64,000 bases of DNA from Pythium myriotylum (Eukaryota; Oomycota; Peronosporomycetes; Pythiales; Pythiaceae). The stretch spans positions 434,001 through 498,000 of the forward strand of contig JALJCQ010000019.1 of the NCBI GenBank assembly GCA_023091665.1, written 5' to 3'. The position numbers and the translations under genes are program-made. Positions 19,147 through 31,000 of this stretch are shown piece by piece (within the stretch, counting starts at the first letter, position 1; each line of letters starts with the position of its first letter). The notes under the pieces were generated by a model. The model ran no database searches. It saw only the letters and a list, made by a program, of their open reading frames with translations, and was not told the DNA's origin.

Positions 19147-22100
19147 TCACGGCAAAGTCGGTCCGAGAGGCGGTGTCGAATGACGAGGAAGTGGCGAAGG
19201 GGCTTTGTCCCCTGCCTCGGAAGTTGACAGATCGATACAGTGACTAGGAGCAGCGGCGTGGGCTCGCGTCGTCATCTTGGATCGCATCGCAGCCAAGACG
19301 CTAGGTGTGCGGATGGCCGAGGCTGGTGTGTTCTCGCGCGTGTTGGCAATGACCCACTCGTGCATGTTTTTCTCGCGGTACTCGGGGAACTCCAACAGTA
19401 TTTTCTCGTATTTTTCCAGCGTGAGGATGAGCATGCTGCAGGTCGAGAGTGCTACGCACGTAGCACTGCGTGGGAGGTCAAAGATGAGCGACTTCTCACC
19501 GAAGAAATCAAAGCGTCCTTTCATGATCTCGAGGTCTGCGCCTTGGGAAAACGTCAAGCGAGTTCCTCCTCGCGAATCGCTTGTCGGGTCGGGAGCGGCG
19601 TCGGCATCACTACTGGCAGTCATGGGTTCCTTGGGCTTCTCAGTCAGTTTCTTGGGCACGCGTACAAGCACATGGCCACTTTCGATCACATACAGGCTTC
19701 GTCTTCCGCGCTCACCGAACGAGACGATCACATCATTACGCACGTACAGTTCCTGGTCAAACGCGACCACGACTGCGCGCACAAACGCCTCGTCGCAATT
19801 CGCAAAGAGCTTCATCTGCTTGACAAAATCTTGCTTGACGTAGAGCGTGATGTCGTTCTTGACGGATGGTGGAAGTCCATCTAAAAGCTCTTCTTCGTTC
19901 ATGCCCTCACTTTCCTTCCAGTGGACAAGAAAGTACGACTGCATATGCTTCCAAATGCGCGCGGGGAAGCGGTGGAACTTCATGAAATGGGCCACACTAG
20001 CAATTTTCTCCTCGTAATCAGCCCGCTTGCCCAGCTCCATTTCAAAGACCTGGCTGAAACCTCCCGACAGCATACCGAAGAGAATTATGGAGATGACAAT
20101 TACGAATGTACCGACAAACGTTTCCCACGCGCTCTGCGGCGCGATGTCTCCGTACGAGACCGTCGTGATCGCACCCATACTGAAGTGATATGATCGTGCG
20201 TACTTGGTCAGTAGTGGCACTCGTCCAACGTCAGCTTGGTCTGTGAGTCCGCCAAATGTGAGCATTCCTGCCGACGTTAACCACGATGCGACCTCAGGTG
20301 CGAGGGTGTTGAACGCCACAGCAAAGAACAGACAGGCCACCCAGTGCGCTCCCAGCGCGAAATCAAACGCGAAGCGAATGAAGTAGATCACACTCGGTCG
20401 CACGAACGCCAGCGACGGCGCGATGTCGTACACGAGGATGTGCTGGATCTTGTCGCCAAGGCTGTGGAGATGCACGATGCGCACCATCCTGTTAAGTCGG
20501 AAGACTGCGACGCGATACCACGTGACTCGGTCGTTTGAGCCTGGGACCGTATCCAGAAACGGCATTATCGGGATCAGCAATTCCAATGGGAGGATAGAGA
20601 TGAGATCCACGACGTACGTGCCGTGGCGGAGATAGTAGTCACGGATCGCGTGGCTATCAGTCATCAGTGTGCCGCGGTGCACGAACGCAAAGAAGTTCTT
20701 GTTGAGAAAGAAGTCGACCACGCAGAGTGCGTCCATGGTGTATTCAAACGCGAACCACAGTGTCGTCAAAGTGTTGCTGTTTCGATTCGAGAGAAAGTCA
20801 AAGTCGAAGCTCACACGGAATGGCACAACGAGAATGTAGTAGAGGCAAATGGCATACATGACGGCACTCCACGCGCGACGGAACCGGGAATTTTCAAGGC
20901 AGAATGACGGCGGCAACGGTGGCTCGAGCCAAATCTCGTACGGGTTCTTCGAATCATCCGACGGGTCGCCCTCTTTATCCTTCATCACGTCAAACACGCT
21001 GCGGCGATGCCGCCTAATCGACCGCTTCTTCAGGTTATCCAAGTGCTGCACGTAGGTGCTTGGTTCGTCATGACCTTCACTGGCCACGCTGCAGGACGAA
21101 GCAGCAGAGGTGTTGTCAGTTGTGGTGTGCGCTCGAGTGTGAAATGTGTGCGCAGCTGACGTGAGAGCCCTTGAAATAATGCTCTCGTGGGCGACGTTTG
21201 TGGCGACCTCGGGTAATGACGCTGTCGGACCTGTTGGTGTTCTCTGGCTTAAAGTGGTCGGGGCAGCCTTTACGCTTTCTTCAATTGCGCGGAAAGCTTG
21301 CGTTAGCTCAGCTCGATTGACTTGAATCGAGTGCCGCTTCCCTTTCCCCGGCGACCCAGCCACGGGCTTGCGAGTCGACTCGCCATTCGGAGGTGGGAAG
21401 TTGATTTCGTTCGATGTTACCAACGTCAAATCTAGTGTCGGGCCCTTTTTTGAATCCGGCGATGGGACTGGACTAGCACATGAGTCTGTCAACGAAGAAA
21501 TCGTATGTTCGTGCTTATCGAAGTTTCCGGAGTGCGTTGTGCGAATACCTTTTGCTTTATCTCCTTGGTGCAGTCGCGAGTCAATGAACTGAAGCACTCG
21601 CAGATTATGTTCGTGGCGTTTCCATCCGGCATCTCCGTAAACGACTATGTTTCGCTCGCTGTGTTGATTGCGAGCCGCGATTCCGAGCACACCGCTGAGC
21701 TTTCGGTGCTGGCCACCACTTGAGATAGATCGCTTCTTGGATCTTTTCCTTTTTTTCAATGACATGGGTGACCCAACATGTCCTCGAAAACTCTTGAAGA
21801 GGGTTTTTGAGGACGGCGAAGTTGGTCGACTCGTTCTACTCGCTACAGAATCTGAGTTCTCACTTCCGGTCGCCCTCGACAACTTCCCTAGCCAGCTTGC
21901 ATTCGACGACTGCAAGGACCGAGTGGATCCCCCCGTCTCAGCATAAGAGGCGAGTGCGCCCGGACGCGCCTCACTCTGTGGGGGACCGGCTAGCTTTGGT
22001 GGGGCTTGGATTGATAACTCGAGATTCTTGAAGATGTTTAAAAAAGCCCGCGAGACAGAATCGTACTTGTTTCGCATCATGGGCACAAATTTTGATTCCA

Positions 22101-25100
22101 GCCGGTGCCGTACGTCGTCGGGCCAAAGCGTAAGCCAGGTGAGGCGGTCCAAGCGAAGTACTTGGCAGCTTTTCGTAGCGCGCACTGACGAAATATGTCT
22201 TGTGCCCAAGAGGAAGAACGCGAGATCGCCAAAGACGACTCCTTTGTGAACTGCCGCAAAGACCATGCGAGTCTGTGCAGAAAATTGCTCAGCACGGCCT
22301 TCCTTCATGATGTACAATCTTGTCCCCAGTCGACCTTCCTCAATGATTACGTCGTCGGCTACGAAGATCTCGAGCACGAGAGCGTCCGCAAGGACGCGAA
22401 TTTGAGAGTTGGCGAAAACTGCTGCGAACTCAGGCACGCCACGAACAAAGTCACCGTGAAGACCTTCAAAGAGGATAACGTGAAGTGCCTGGGGTAGATC
22501 AGCAAAGATTGATCGCATGCGAAGGTCAATCAAACTTTTGGACTTGTACTCGATGCTCTCAATAGCTCGCTCGCGAAGGAACTGCGGGAGTTTACGATTT
22601 CGCGCATACTGCTCGAAGTTGTCGACACGTTCATTGTGGTCTTTCATGTCCTACGGAATACACAGGTCAGAGTGAGTCAGAAAAACATAGATTTGTCGGT
22701 ATGAAAGAACTCGTACAAGGTCGATGCTCGCCATCAAAGATGTGATCCGACCAACGACTTGGCCGATACACATCCACCCGATGATGCACGTCAAGCTCGC
22801 GAATACTGTCTCGACGGGACTTCGGGCGAGCACATCTCCGAAACACACTACTGTGAACTACAATGCAAGGAGGCAAGTCGACTGTCAACAAACCGCTGAC
22901 TGCTTTCGAAATCAGAGAACCTTACCGTCTCAAGACACCAGTAGATGGCGCGATTGTAGTGGACGAATATGTTGTTGGGGTTCGCTAGGATGATGGGATC
23001 CACCGTCATCCAACTAGCGCGTGCGAGGCCGTGCTTCGTTAGTACACTGCCAATCAGAAAGTAAATACTGCCAATTTGGTGGGCAGCCGAGAGGAAGAAA
23101 GCCAGGAACTTGATGAGGTCGAAGACACTTAACATTGTTGTACTGCCTTTCATATACCGCTCTCGAATCAGAGACTCGATCTCATTAATGAGCTCGAGTA
23201 GTTGTGGGCTCTTGAGCAATCGAGGCAGACGCGCGATACTCATGTAAAAGAAGTCACCATAGTAGTAAGACGGCACCATGCTCAGCAGGTCGAGCCGCAA
23301 CCATCCACTCCTGTATCGCTGTCGGATCTGAAAGAGGTTCGTCACGTTTTCTCCATACTGCTCGAAGCCGAAGCGATTCCACTTGAGGTAGATATCTGCG
23401 TAGAGAAATGCGTCCATCAGGTAGTCAATGGCACACAGCTTTGCCATCGTGAGCGTCGGTGGATGAGACAAGAAGGCGAGACGAAACGTGATGGAGTAGA
23501 AGTTGTAGAAGATGATGAGGCCGTGAACGACGCGCCAGACGCGGAAGAAGTCGCGATCAGGGGTGATGATACCGTTTACAAGCGCTGCGCGTTCCATGTA
23601 AACGGAGCGACACCAGCCAAGATATTCGCGCACTTTGTCTCGATGCTCGAGGTTTCCTCGGACCGTATCATACAAACACTGGTTCTCCTCGTATCGCTTC
23701 ATGATGAGCGCAATCATTTGGCCTAGTTGCACAGGAAACCGGTCCGACAGGCTCAAAAACGTGTCGCGCCGCAGCACAGCGACCTGCGTGCTTGTTAATG
23801 CACGGGCTGTGACACGAAGAGCGAAGCTCTCGTGGGGAACCAAGCCTTCTTCGCCAAAGCAATCCCCTTCTTTTAAAACTGCGATTGGCGTGTCTTTCAA
23901 GCGGTGGCGATCATATCCACGAGAGACACACGGAGTGGACGATGACGAACCATCAAATGAGCCATCAAAGCTGGACTCTGGAAAGATCTTGCGGCTCAAA
24001 CGATGGAGCCAATCTCCACCGAGACATCGCCGGTGGCGTCGAGGAACGAACCCAATCTTCTTCCCTAGCACACTCCCTCCACGGAGCCGTAGCGGTAGCA
24101 AAACTTCAACCTCCCCACTTTGAACCAGGTACATTTCTGTTGCAAGATGCCCACTTTCGACAATGGGGAATCCTGGGAGTATGATGGTTGACGTCATACA
24201 GAGTGCAATCTCGCGAATCATCTGCAGCTGACCTCCGAAGCCTACAAACACGTAACATTTTCGAAGAGTCTGGAGATAGAGCGAGGAAGAGAGTTGATAG
24301 CGCAGCGAGCGGGGCAGCCGCTTCATGAGCCCTTCTTCACACTGGACACTCCCATTCAGCTCCCAATTCGCTTCATAGTGGCAGCGAATCATCGCGCGTG
24401 TGGACGGTGGAACTTCAGATCGGACGAGAGCTCGTGTGATTTCCTCGACTCGATGGTCTTGTGACGCTGTGAGTATTGTGACCTGAGACACCACGCTCCC
24501 GACTGCGCAAGACGTGAAATAGCAGATCAACGCACCCAAGTAGATCCACCAGAACCCAATCAAACACTCGCTGTTGGTGAACGACAAAATGTCTCCGTAC
24601 CCGACGGTTGAAAGAAGCACGAGGCTCCAGTGCATGGAACGGATCAACCGCGCTTCGATCCCGAATGCACTTCTGTCGTAGATGAACCACGTGCAGTTGC
24701 CATAAAGCGTAGCTTGTTCGAGACACTCAGGGCCTGGAATTGGTGTCACACTCGGATCGAACCCAATGGGAAGCGCGTCCACAAACTCTTTGTCGTCGGC
24801 CAGCAAGTAGAAGTAGCAAGCCATAGCGTTCGCAGTGATTATACAAAACACGATTACGTTCGTGAGTAATTGGCTTGCCGGGCTGAAGTCAATTTCGACC
24901 ATGATCTTCTTTAGCACCGGCTTAAGCGAGAAGAGACGCAAGAGAGCAAGCAAACGAGCGCACCGCATCGTCTCGCGCAGCACTACATTGTAGCTCGACT
25001 GGTTGACAAGATCCCAAACAACCGAGATTGGAACGATCGAGAGTACGTCAACTAATAGATCGTCGCTCTTCGTGTAGAGTCGAAAGATCTCTTTTGGATT

Positions 25101-27749
25101 CGTGATGAGGTCATCTCGCTTCCGAACTTTGATTGGTTTTCCACTGGAATCCTGCAGGCTTTTTTGCAAACTCCTTCGATCGTCTGAGGAGTTCCGGTTA
25201 GGAGTCATCTCTTCGCAAGGTGGACGACGAAAAAGCCGACAAGCTCGCAAAAACCAGTCGATGTAGAAGAAAATCTCAGTCGCGAAGGCAACGACATAGA
25301 CTAATTGCTGGCTAATTGTCACGTCGCGCCCAAAGAAGCCACGCCTCCACTTGAATGCGATCTCGTACGGTACTTCCACGGCTAGGAAAAGAAGTAAGAA
25401 AGCTTTCCAGCGGCGCCACGTTTTGCGGAACAAGGAGTTCGGATGCTGCCATGGCACGGAGTCGAATCCGTCACGCTGCGATAACCGCTTTAAGAGCGTC
25501 ATCTTGGACGATTTTGGCTTGACGAGCGCGATGGTCGTCCGCGCTGGCTGAGCACCTCGTGTTTGGTCAATAGTCTGTCGTCTGTGATACTGCGCCATCA
25601 CAGCGGCGATCTTCAGCTTGGGGAAGTGCTTCTCCATGCAACTGACGAAGATCAACTTGGACAGTCGGAAGATCTCACAGAAGGACTTGGCCTCAAGTTC
25701 AAATTGTGACCTGTTATCATTAAATATTGCATCTTCGGCAAACCATTCTTCCGGCGCCAGCTCGCGAACGACTTCTTTCTGCTGATTCAAGACCGAGATC
25801 TCGCCACGAGCCAGGATTATCAACTCCTCGATGTCGTAGAGCGCGACGACGGTATCTCCTGGAGATAAAAAGTCGCTGTCCATCGCGTTCACGACTGTGC
25901 GGACGAAGGCTTTGTTTTGCTTGGCGAAAAAGGGAACCTGGAGTGAAAAGATACGAATGAGGAAGTCACGATGCAACACATAACGTTGGCTCATTCCACC
26001 AAACCTTGGCGATGAGACGATACTTGATGAAAAATGCACACTGAAACTGGTAGTGGTCGGGCAGATTGGTCAATATTTGCTCTTCTTCGATGCCGTTTCT
26101 TGTTCGCTGGATATGCTGGTAGTAATTTCGAATCTGGATCGCGAGTGTCGGTGGGACTTTTCGAGACCGAAGAAACTACACGGACAATCCTCGGTTATAC
26201 AAAGCCAAATCTAGTAGGTGCGTCAGCTCCTTTCTCATACCCTTAATGCCTGCTCGAGTCGCGTGCTCACGCCGTTCTCGATATCTCGGTCACGACGACT
26301 GAAGTAAAATGTACACGATGCGAGAAAGGCCGTGGCCCAGAGCCCACTGATAAACTGTACGACGATGCAGTAGTTGGTCTCCCAGAGCGTCGCGGGAACG
26401 AGGTCACCCTGGCCGAGCGTTGTGACGGTCTTGGACGCCCAGTACATCGTGCGCACGTACTGTCGCCAGAGCGTGGCCCTGTCCATGTTGTCCTTGAGCA
26501 CCCAGGACCCTGGCAGTGGCGTCTTGACGCAGTGCTGCGAGTGTAACCCGCATTCGATGTTGGCGATGAGCATGTACCCGCAAGCCGAGAGGTGGCAGAG
26601 GTAGAGTCCGAGCCAGAAGAGGTAGAACGGCGTCGCGAGTGTCGAGAATGAGAGCCACTGCACCCAGCGAGAACGTCGGCTCGCGAGCAGAAGCGCCGCG
26701 TAGGACGCCAGCAGCGTGTACCCGGCCAGAAAGACCTTGCTGCAGCGTACCAGGTGGAGCCAGTTGACGTCGACCACGGCGGCGGCGATCTCGATGGGCA
26801 GCACGCCGACCACGAGCACGACGAGCGGTGGTTCGCGGTGGTGCTGCTCGTTCGCCGCTGAGAGCGTCTCAAACGGCTGCGTGGTCTCGAGCTTCTCCTT
26901 GGTCGACGGCTCGCGCACCGAGAAGAGCGAGCCTCGAGCCGGTCGTGCCGCGAACGATTTCGCCAGCAGTGCTGGGCTGATGGAGCTGGCGCGTCTCGAG
27001 AGCCACGAAGGAGCGCGACGGCGACGACGGAGCGTGTGGTACGCGAACTGCCAGCGCACGAGCTCGCCGAGAACGTCTGCGAGCGAGAACGCGACGAGCG
27101 AGTGGGACCAGCGAGCGTGCGAGGGCTCTGCCCACGGGTCGTAGAGGAAGCCGACGCGGAAGGGCACGGAGAGCAGCACGTAGAGAGCGTCGAGCAGCAG
27201 CACAAGTGAGCCGAGGCTCGCCCAGGAAGTTGCCGGGATCCGTTGGCGTGTAACCAGCCCGGCGTTGGACGTTGGCACGACGACGGCCGCAGAACGGTTC
27301 TTGGGCCACACCAAGAGAGCCTTGAGCGAGGACGTGAGCGAGGACCGGCGCCGAGGCGAGTCAAGCTCCACGTGCGGGAGGCCGAAAGGGCTAGGGTCGG
27401 CCGCCGACTCGTCCGCCTCGGTCTGCTTGAGCCCGTCGCGCTCGTCGAGCTCGAGCTCGAGCATGCCGCGCGCCTCTTCTTCGCGCTTGAAGCGCGCGAG
27501 GTCTTCGTGGCTCAGTTTGCGGCGCGCGCGAGGGAGTTCTGCGCCGGTTCCTCGTTGGGCGTCCGCTGGGTCTCGGTCTTCGGATCGGTTCCCGGCCATT
27601 TCGTCTTCAGGAGGTGTGGGGTTAGGATCTCCGGACGAGATTTGTTGGTGGGCCGAGGACTGGATGGTACGGCCGGCGTCCACGTGGCCGTCCGCGTCCA
27701 CCGCCATGGCGGCCGCGGCCGCACGTGGCTCGGCCTCGCGGTGGCTCAT
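19147..27749 (-). CDS. Four-repeat cyclic-nucleotide-gated channel A (CNGK-like), 5 exons
   Basis: Exons on the minus strand: 27749-26241, 26175-26005, 25937-22926, 22857-22717 and 22650-19147. The four introns are 65-68 nt and GT..AG, and joining keeps frame for 2778 residues. Four six-helix channel repeats are fused, each followed by a C-linker and cyclic-nucleotide-binding domain (CNBD). The filters differ: GQGD (446-449), GYGD (1006-1009), CFGD (1569-1572), SYGD (2443-2446). CNBD4 (about 2562-2707) has an intact phosphate cassette (FGEKSL...RSAT) and CNBD3 keeps the Arg; CNBD2 lacks it. A 350-residue low-complexity loop precedes repeat 4. Exon 2 supplies C-linker 1 and exon 4 the third pore, so the long open frames are not separate genes. 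The architecture matches animal CNGK/tetraKCNG potassium channels of sperm; a role in zoospore signalling is inference. Confidence 0.88.
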
Positions 27750-28088
27750 GGCCGCATCCGGATCCGGAGGTTAGTGACCACCATGCGCGAAGACAGAAGC
27801 TGAAACGAACAGAAGAAGACGAAACGGAAGAGCGGTCGTTTATCAGCGTACATAAATAGTTTTTATCCAATCAAAGGCCTTCATCTTTGACCTAACATAA
27901 ACTATGTTCGATCGAAAATAAGTATGAGCACGTTTATGCAGTTTTGTCCCCACGACGTACACCTCGCTTTTTGCCAATCGGCAGATGCCAATCGCAATGA
28001 GACTGGGATATGTCTACTGATTTAGCGACATCCGGCCGCGAAAGGACGTTGAGCCGTTATGCTCCATGCCTCGGCATCTTCGATCACC
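27750..28088. promoter_or_regulatory. Divergent promoter, channel A / coiled-coil gene
   Basis: About 340 bp between two head-to-head start codons. The sequence is AT-rich near 27850-27930 and has no obvious element I can name. Confidence 0.35.
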
Positions 28089-31000
28089 ATGAGCGACGTG
28101 CATGACGCCCACGCCGAGGCGCCCGACACTTCTCCGGACTCGCGACGCTCGCATCTCAGTCTCGACGATCTCTCGAGCCACGGCGACGAGCGAGAACCGA
28201 CGACCACGAATACGACCACGGGGCTCGACCAGACCACGACGTCGTTCGGCCACGACACGCAGCGCGTCGAGACCAAGCTCAAGCTCAATCTGGAGCAGCA
28301 GAAAGAGCATTACGCGAGGCAGCGGAAGCTCTTCGAGGACCTGCGCCGCGACTCGGTGCTCGGGCTCTCGCCCTCGGCGTTCTCGTCCTCGTCCAAGAGC
28401 GACGACGAGCCGAGCTGCGACAAGATCACGCCTCGCAGCGTAGAGAAGGAGTCGGCGGAAGTAGATGCAGCGGCGTTGAACGCACGGTCCAAGAAGTTTC
28501 AGCTGCAGTTGCAGCAGATGCAGCAAGAGCTCACTGGTGGGAAGAAGACGCAGCTTTCTGCGCCTGTGGAGAAGACAGCGAAGCACCGGACGAGCGAGAG
28601 CGATCGAGACGATGTTGTGGACAACGAAGAGATCGATAGGCTGCAGAGAAAGGCGAAGAGCATCGCGAATTACCACTCCAGGATCGGGGGTGCTTCGGGT
28701 CATGGTGGGTTCCATTACACTCGAGGGACGACGACAGCGACTCGCAGTAAACTCAGCAGTCGACTGGACGAGAACGAGACCTCGAACGAAGCGCTGCGCA
28801 AACAACTGGAGCTGCTACGTCGTCTGCAACTGGAAAATAACCGCTTTCGACACGAGAATCGCTCGCTCAGAGAGCAGAACGATGTGCTCGAAGAGCAGAC
28901 GTCGCTCCACACTCGAGAGATCAAGCGACTGCAGGACGAGATCTCAGATCTGACGCTGCGCATCCAGCACGACCAGCTCGAGCTCGCGACTGCGGCACAG
29001 AACGCGCGCAAGATGAAGCAGCTGCAGAAGCAGCTCAGCGGCCTCCAGAGCGAGAAGAGCCAACTGCAGACGGCGCTCCAGGAAGCCATGGACCAGGACG
29101 CGCAGCTTCGACTGCAAACGCAGAACGAGATCGAGACTCTCGTCCAGGAGAGCAAACATCTGAAGCGATCCGTGAAGCAGCTCAAACAACAAGAAACCAA
29201 ACTCCAGGACCAGAACGAAGAGCTCAAGGCCACAGTGACTGCGAACGAGGCGCAGCTCAGCGAGCTCAAACGCGAGCTGCTCGAGGCCAAGCGCGACGGC
29301 AGCGAGATGGCCTCGCAGCTCAGCGAGAAGACGAGCCGCATCGAGGCCATCGAGAGCTCGGCGACGCAGTGCGTGGAGCGCATGGAGGCCGGCATGGACG
29401 CGCTGCAGAAGGCCCACACGGCCGAGCGCGAGAAGCGCAAGAAGCTCGAGAAAACCAGGGACCAGTTGCAGGCTGAGATGGCTACACTGGAAGACTCCCG
29501 GTCGAAACTCCAGGATCGAGTCCACGAACTCGAACTGTACACAAGCCAACTCCAAGAACGGCTCGAGAACTGGAAACTCGAGAAAAAGCGCGACCAAAAG
29601 CTCCAGGACGAGAAGCTCACAGAGTTCCAGGACCGCCAGAAAAGTGACGCGAAAACTATCGGTAATTTACGAGACGACTGCGCTACCTTCGAGCAACATC
29701 TCGAGACTGCGCGTGTTGCACTGGTTGAAGCTCGCCAGGACGTCGCCGCCGAGGCCAATGCCCTGCGCAAGGAGCTCGAAGCGCTGCGCAACTACGTCGA
29801 AGACGCGCAGCGCGCGGCGCCGCCGAGCAGCGCAGGCGATCGCGCGGCTCTCGACGCGTCGAACGCGGGGTCGCTCGCGCTCGACAGCGCGCTGGAAGCC
29901 GCGCGGCGGCCGCGCCACGACGCGCTCTGGCTCGCCGTGCCCGAGCTCCAGTTTCTCCACGGCGCGGCCGGCGCGCTGCGCAACGAGCTGCTCAACCTCG
30001 TCAACGACTTGCACCGCGCGCGCCACCAGAGCCGCCAGCTCGGCGCGAGGCTCGCGGCCGCGCAGGAGCGCGTGAGCGAGCTCGAGACGCAGCGCGACGC
30101 CGACGCAGCCGCGCGCAGAGAGCTCGCCGACGCGCGCGCGCTCGCCGAGCAGGCGCGAGAGATCACGCAGCGCGAGAAGCTCGAGGTGCTCGCGTGGAGC
30201 CAGCAGGCGTGCGAGAAGAGCGAGCGCCTCGAGGCCTCGATGCAAGCTTGTGGAAGAGGCGTGGTCGGCGTGGCCAAGCGACTGCGACGAGCGGCGGCAG
30301 TGCTCTGGCCGTCGATGGCAGCGGATGGATTCCGTTGTGCGGTAGATGAAAAAGCGGAGAATGTGGCGGAAGTCGTGGCCGCGGTGGACAAGATGAGCCA
30401 GGAGTTTATTCTCAAGGTGGAGGATCTCATGGACGAGTGCAAGTCCGCGAAGCAGGAAGTAGAAGAGAAGCAGCGAGAGATGGAGAGGCTGCAGCGAGAG
30501 AGCGAAGCGCTGAAGCAGGATCATGTGGTTGCGATGCGCGAGATCGAAACGCTCCATGTGAGAGCAGCAGAGGAGAAGCAGGAGCTCTTTACGAGCACGC
30601 TGCGAGCTGTGGAAGAGGAGCGGGACGGTCTCAACAAGGCTCTCGACGACGAGCGCGAAGCGCTGAAGATGGTGCAGAGTCTGAACGAGGCGCTCGAAGA
30701 GAAAATGCGCGCGCTCGAGCAGGACGCGCCCGTGCTGGTGGCGATCGTGCAGCTCTTCGCACTCGTCGTGCCATCGCTCGTGCTGCAGGTCAACGACTTG
30801 CTTTCGCAAAAACGCGTACTCGCAAGGGAGAACGCTGAGTTGATCGCGTCGCAAGAGCAGGTCGAGTGTATTGGTCAAGTGCTGCGCGAACTCGTGCCCA
30901 ACGCCAAGGGTGTCGCCACGGAAAGCTATGCCGAGCAGCAGCGGCGCCTACGGAGAAAGCAGTTTCGCCGTGTCGTCATCGTCGTCTTTGCGATCAACCG

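Noticed and set aside
26235..26240. In-frame stop codon after exon 1 of channel A, which would make a separate 504-residue single-repeat channel
   Set aside because: A GT donor precedes the stop, the C-linker continues in the next exon exactly as in channel B, and a channel ending right after S6 would lack its CNBD.
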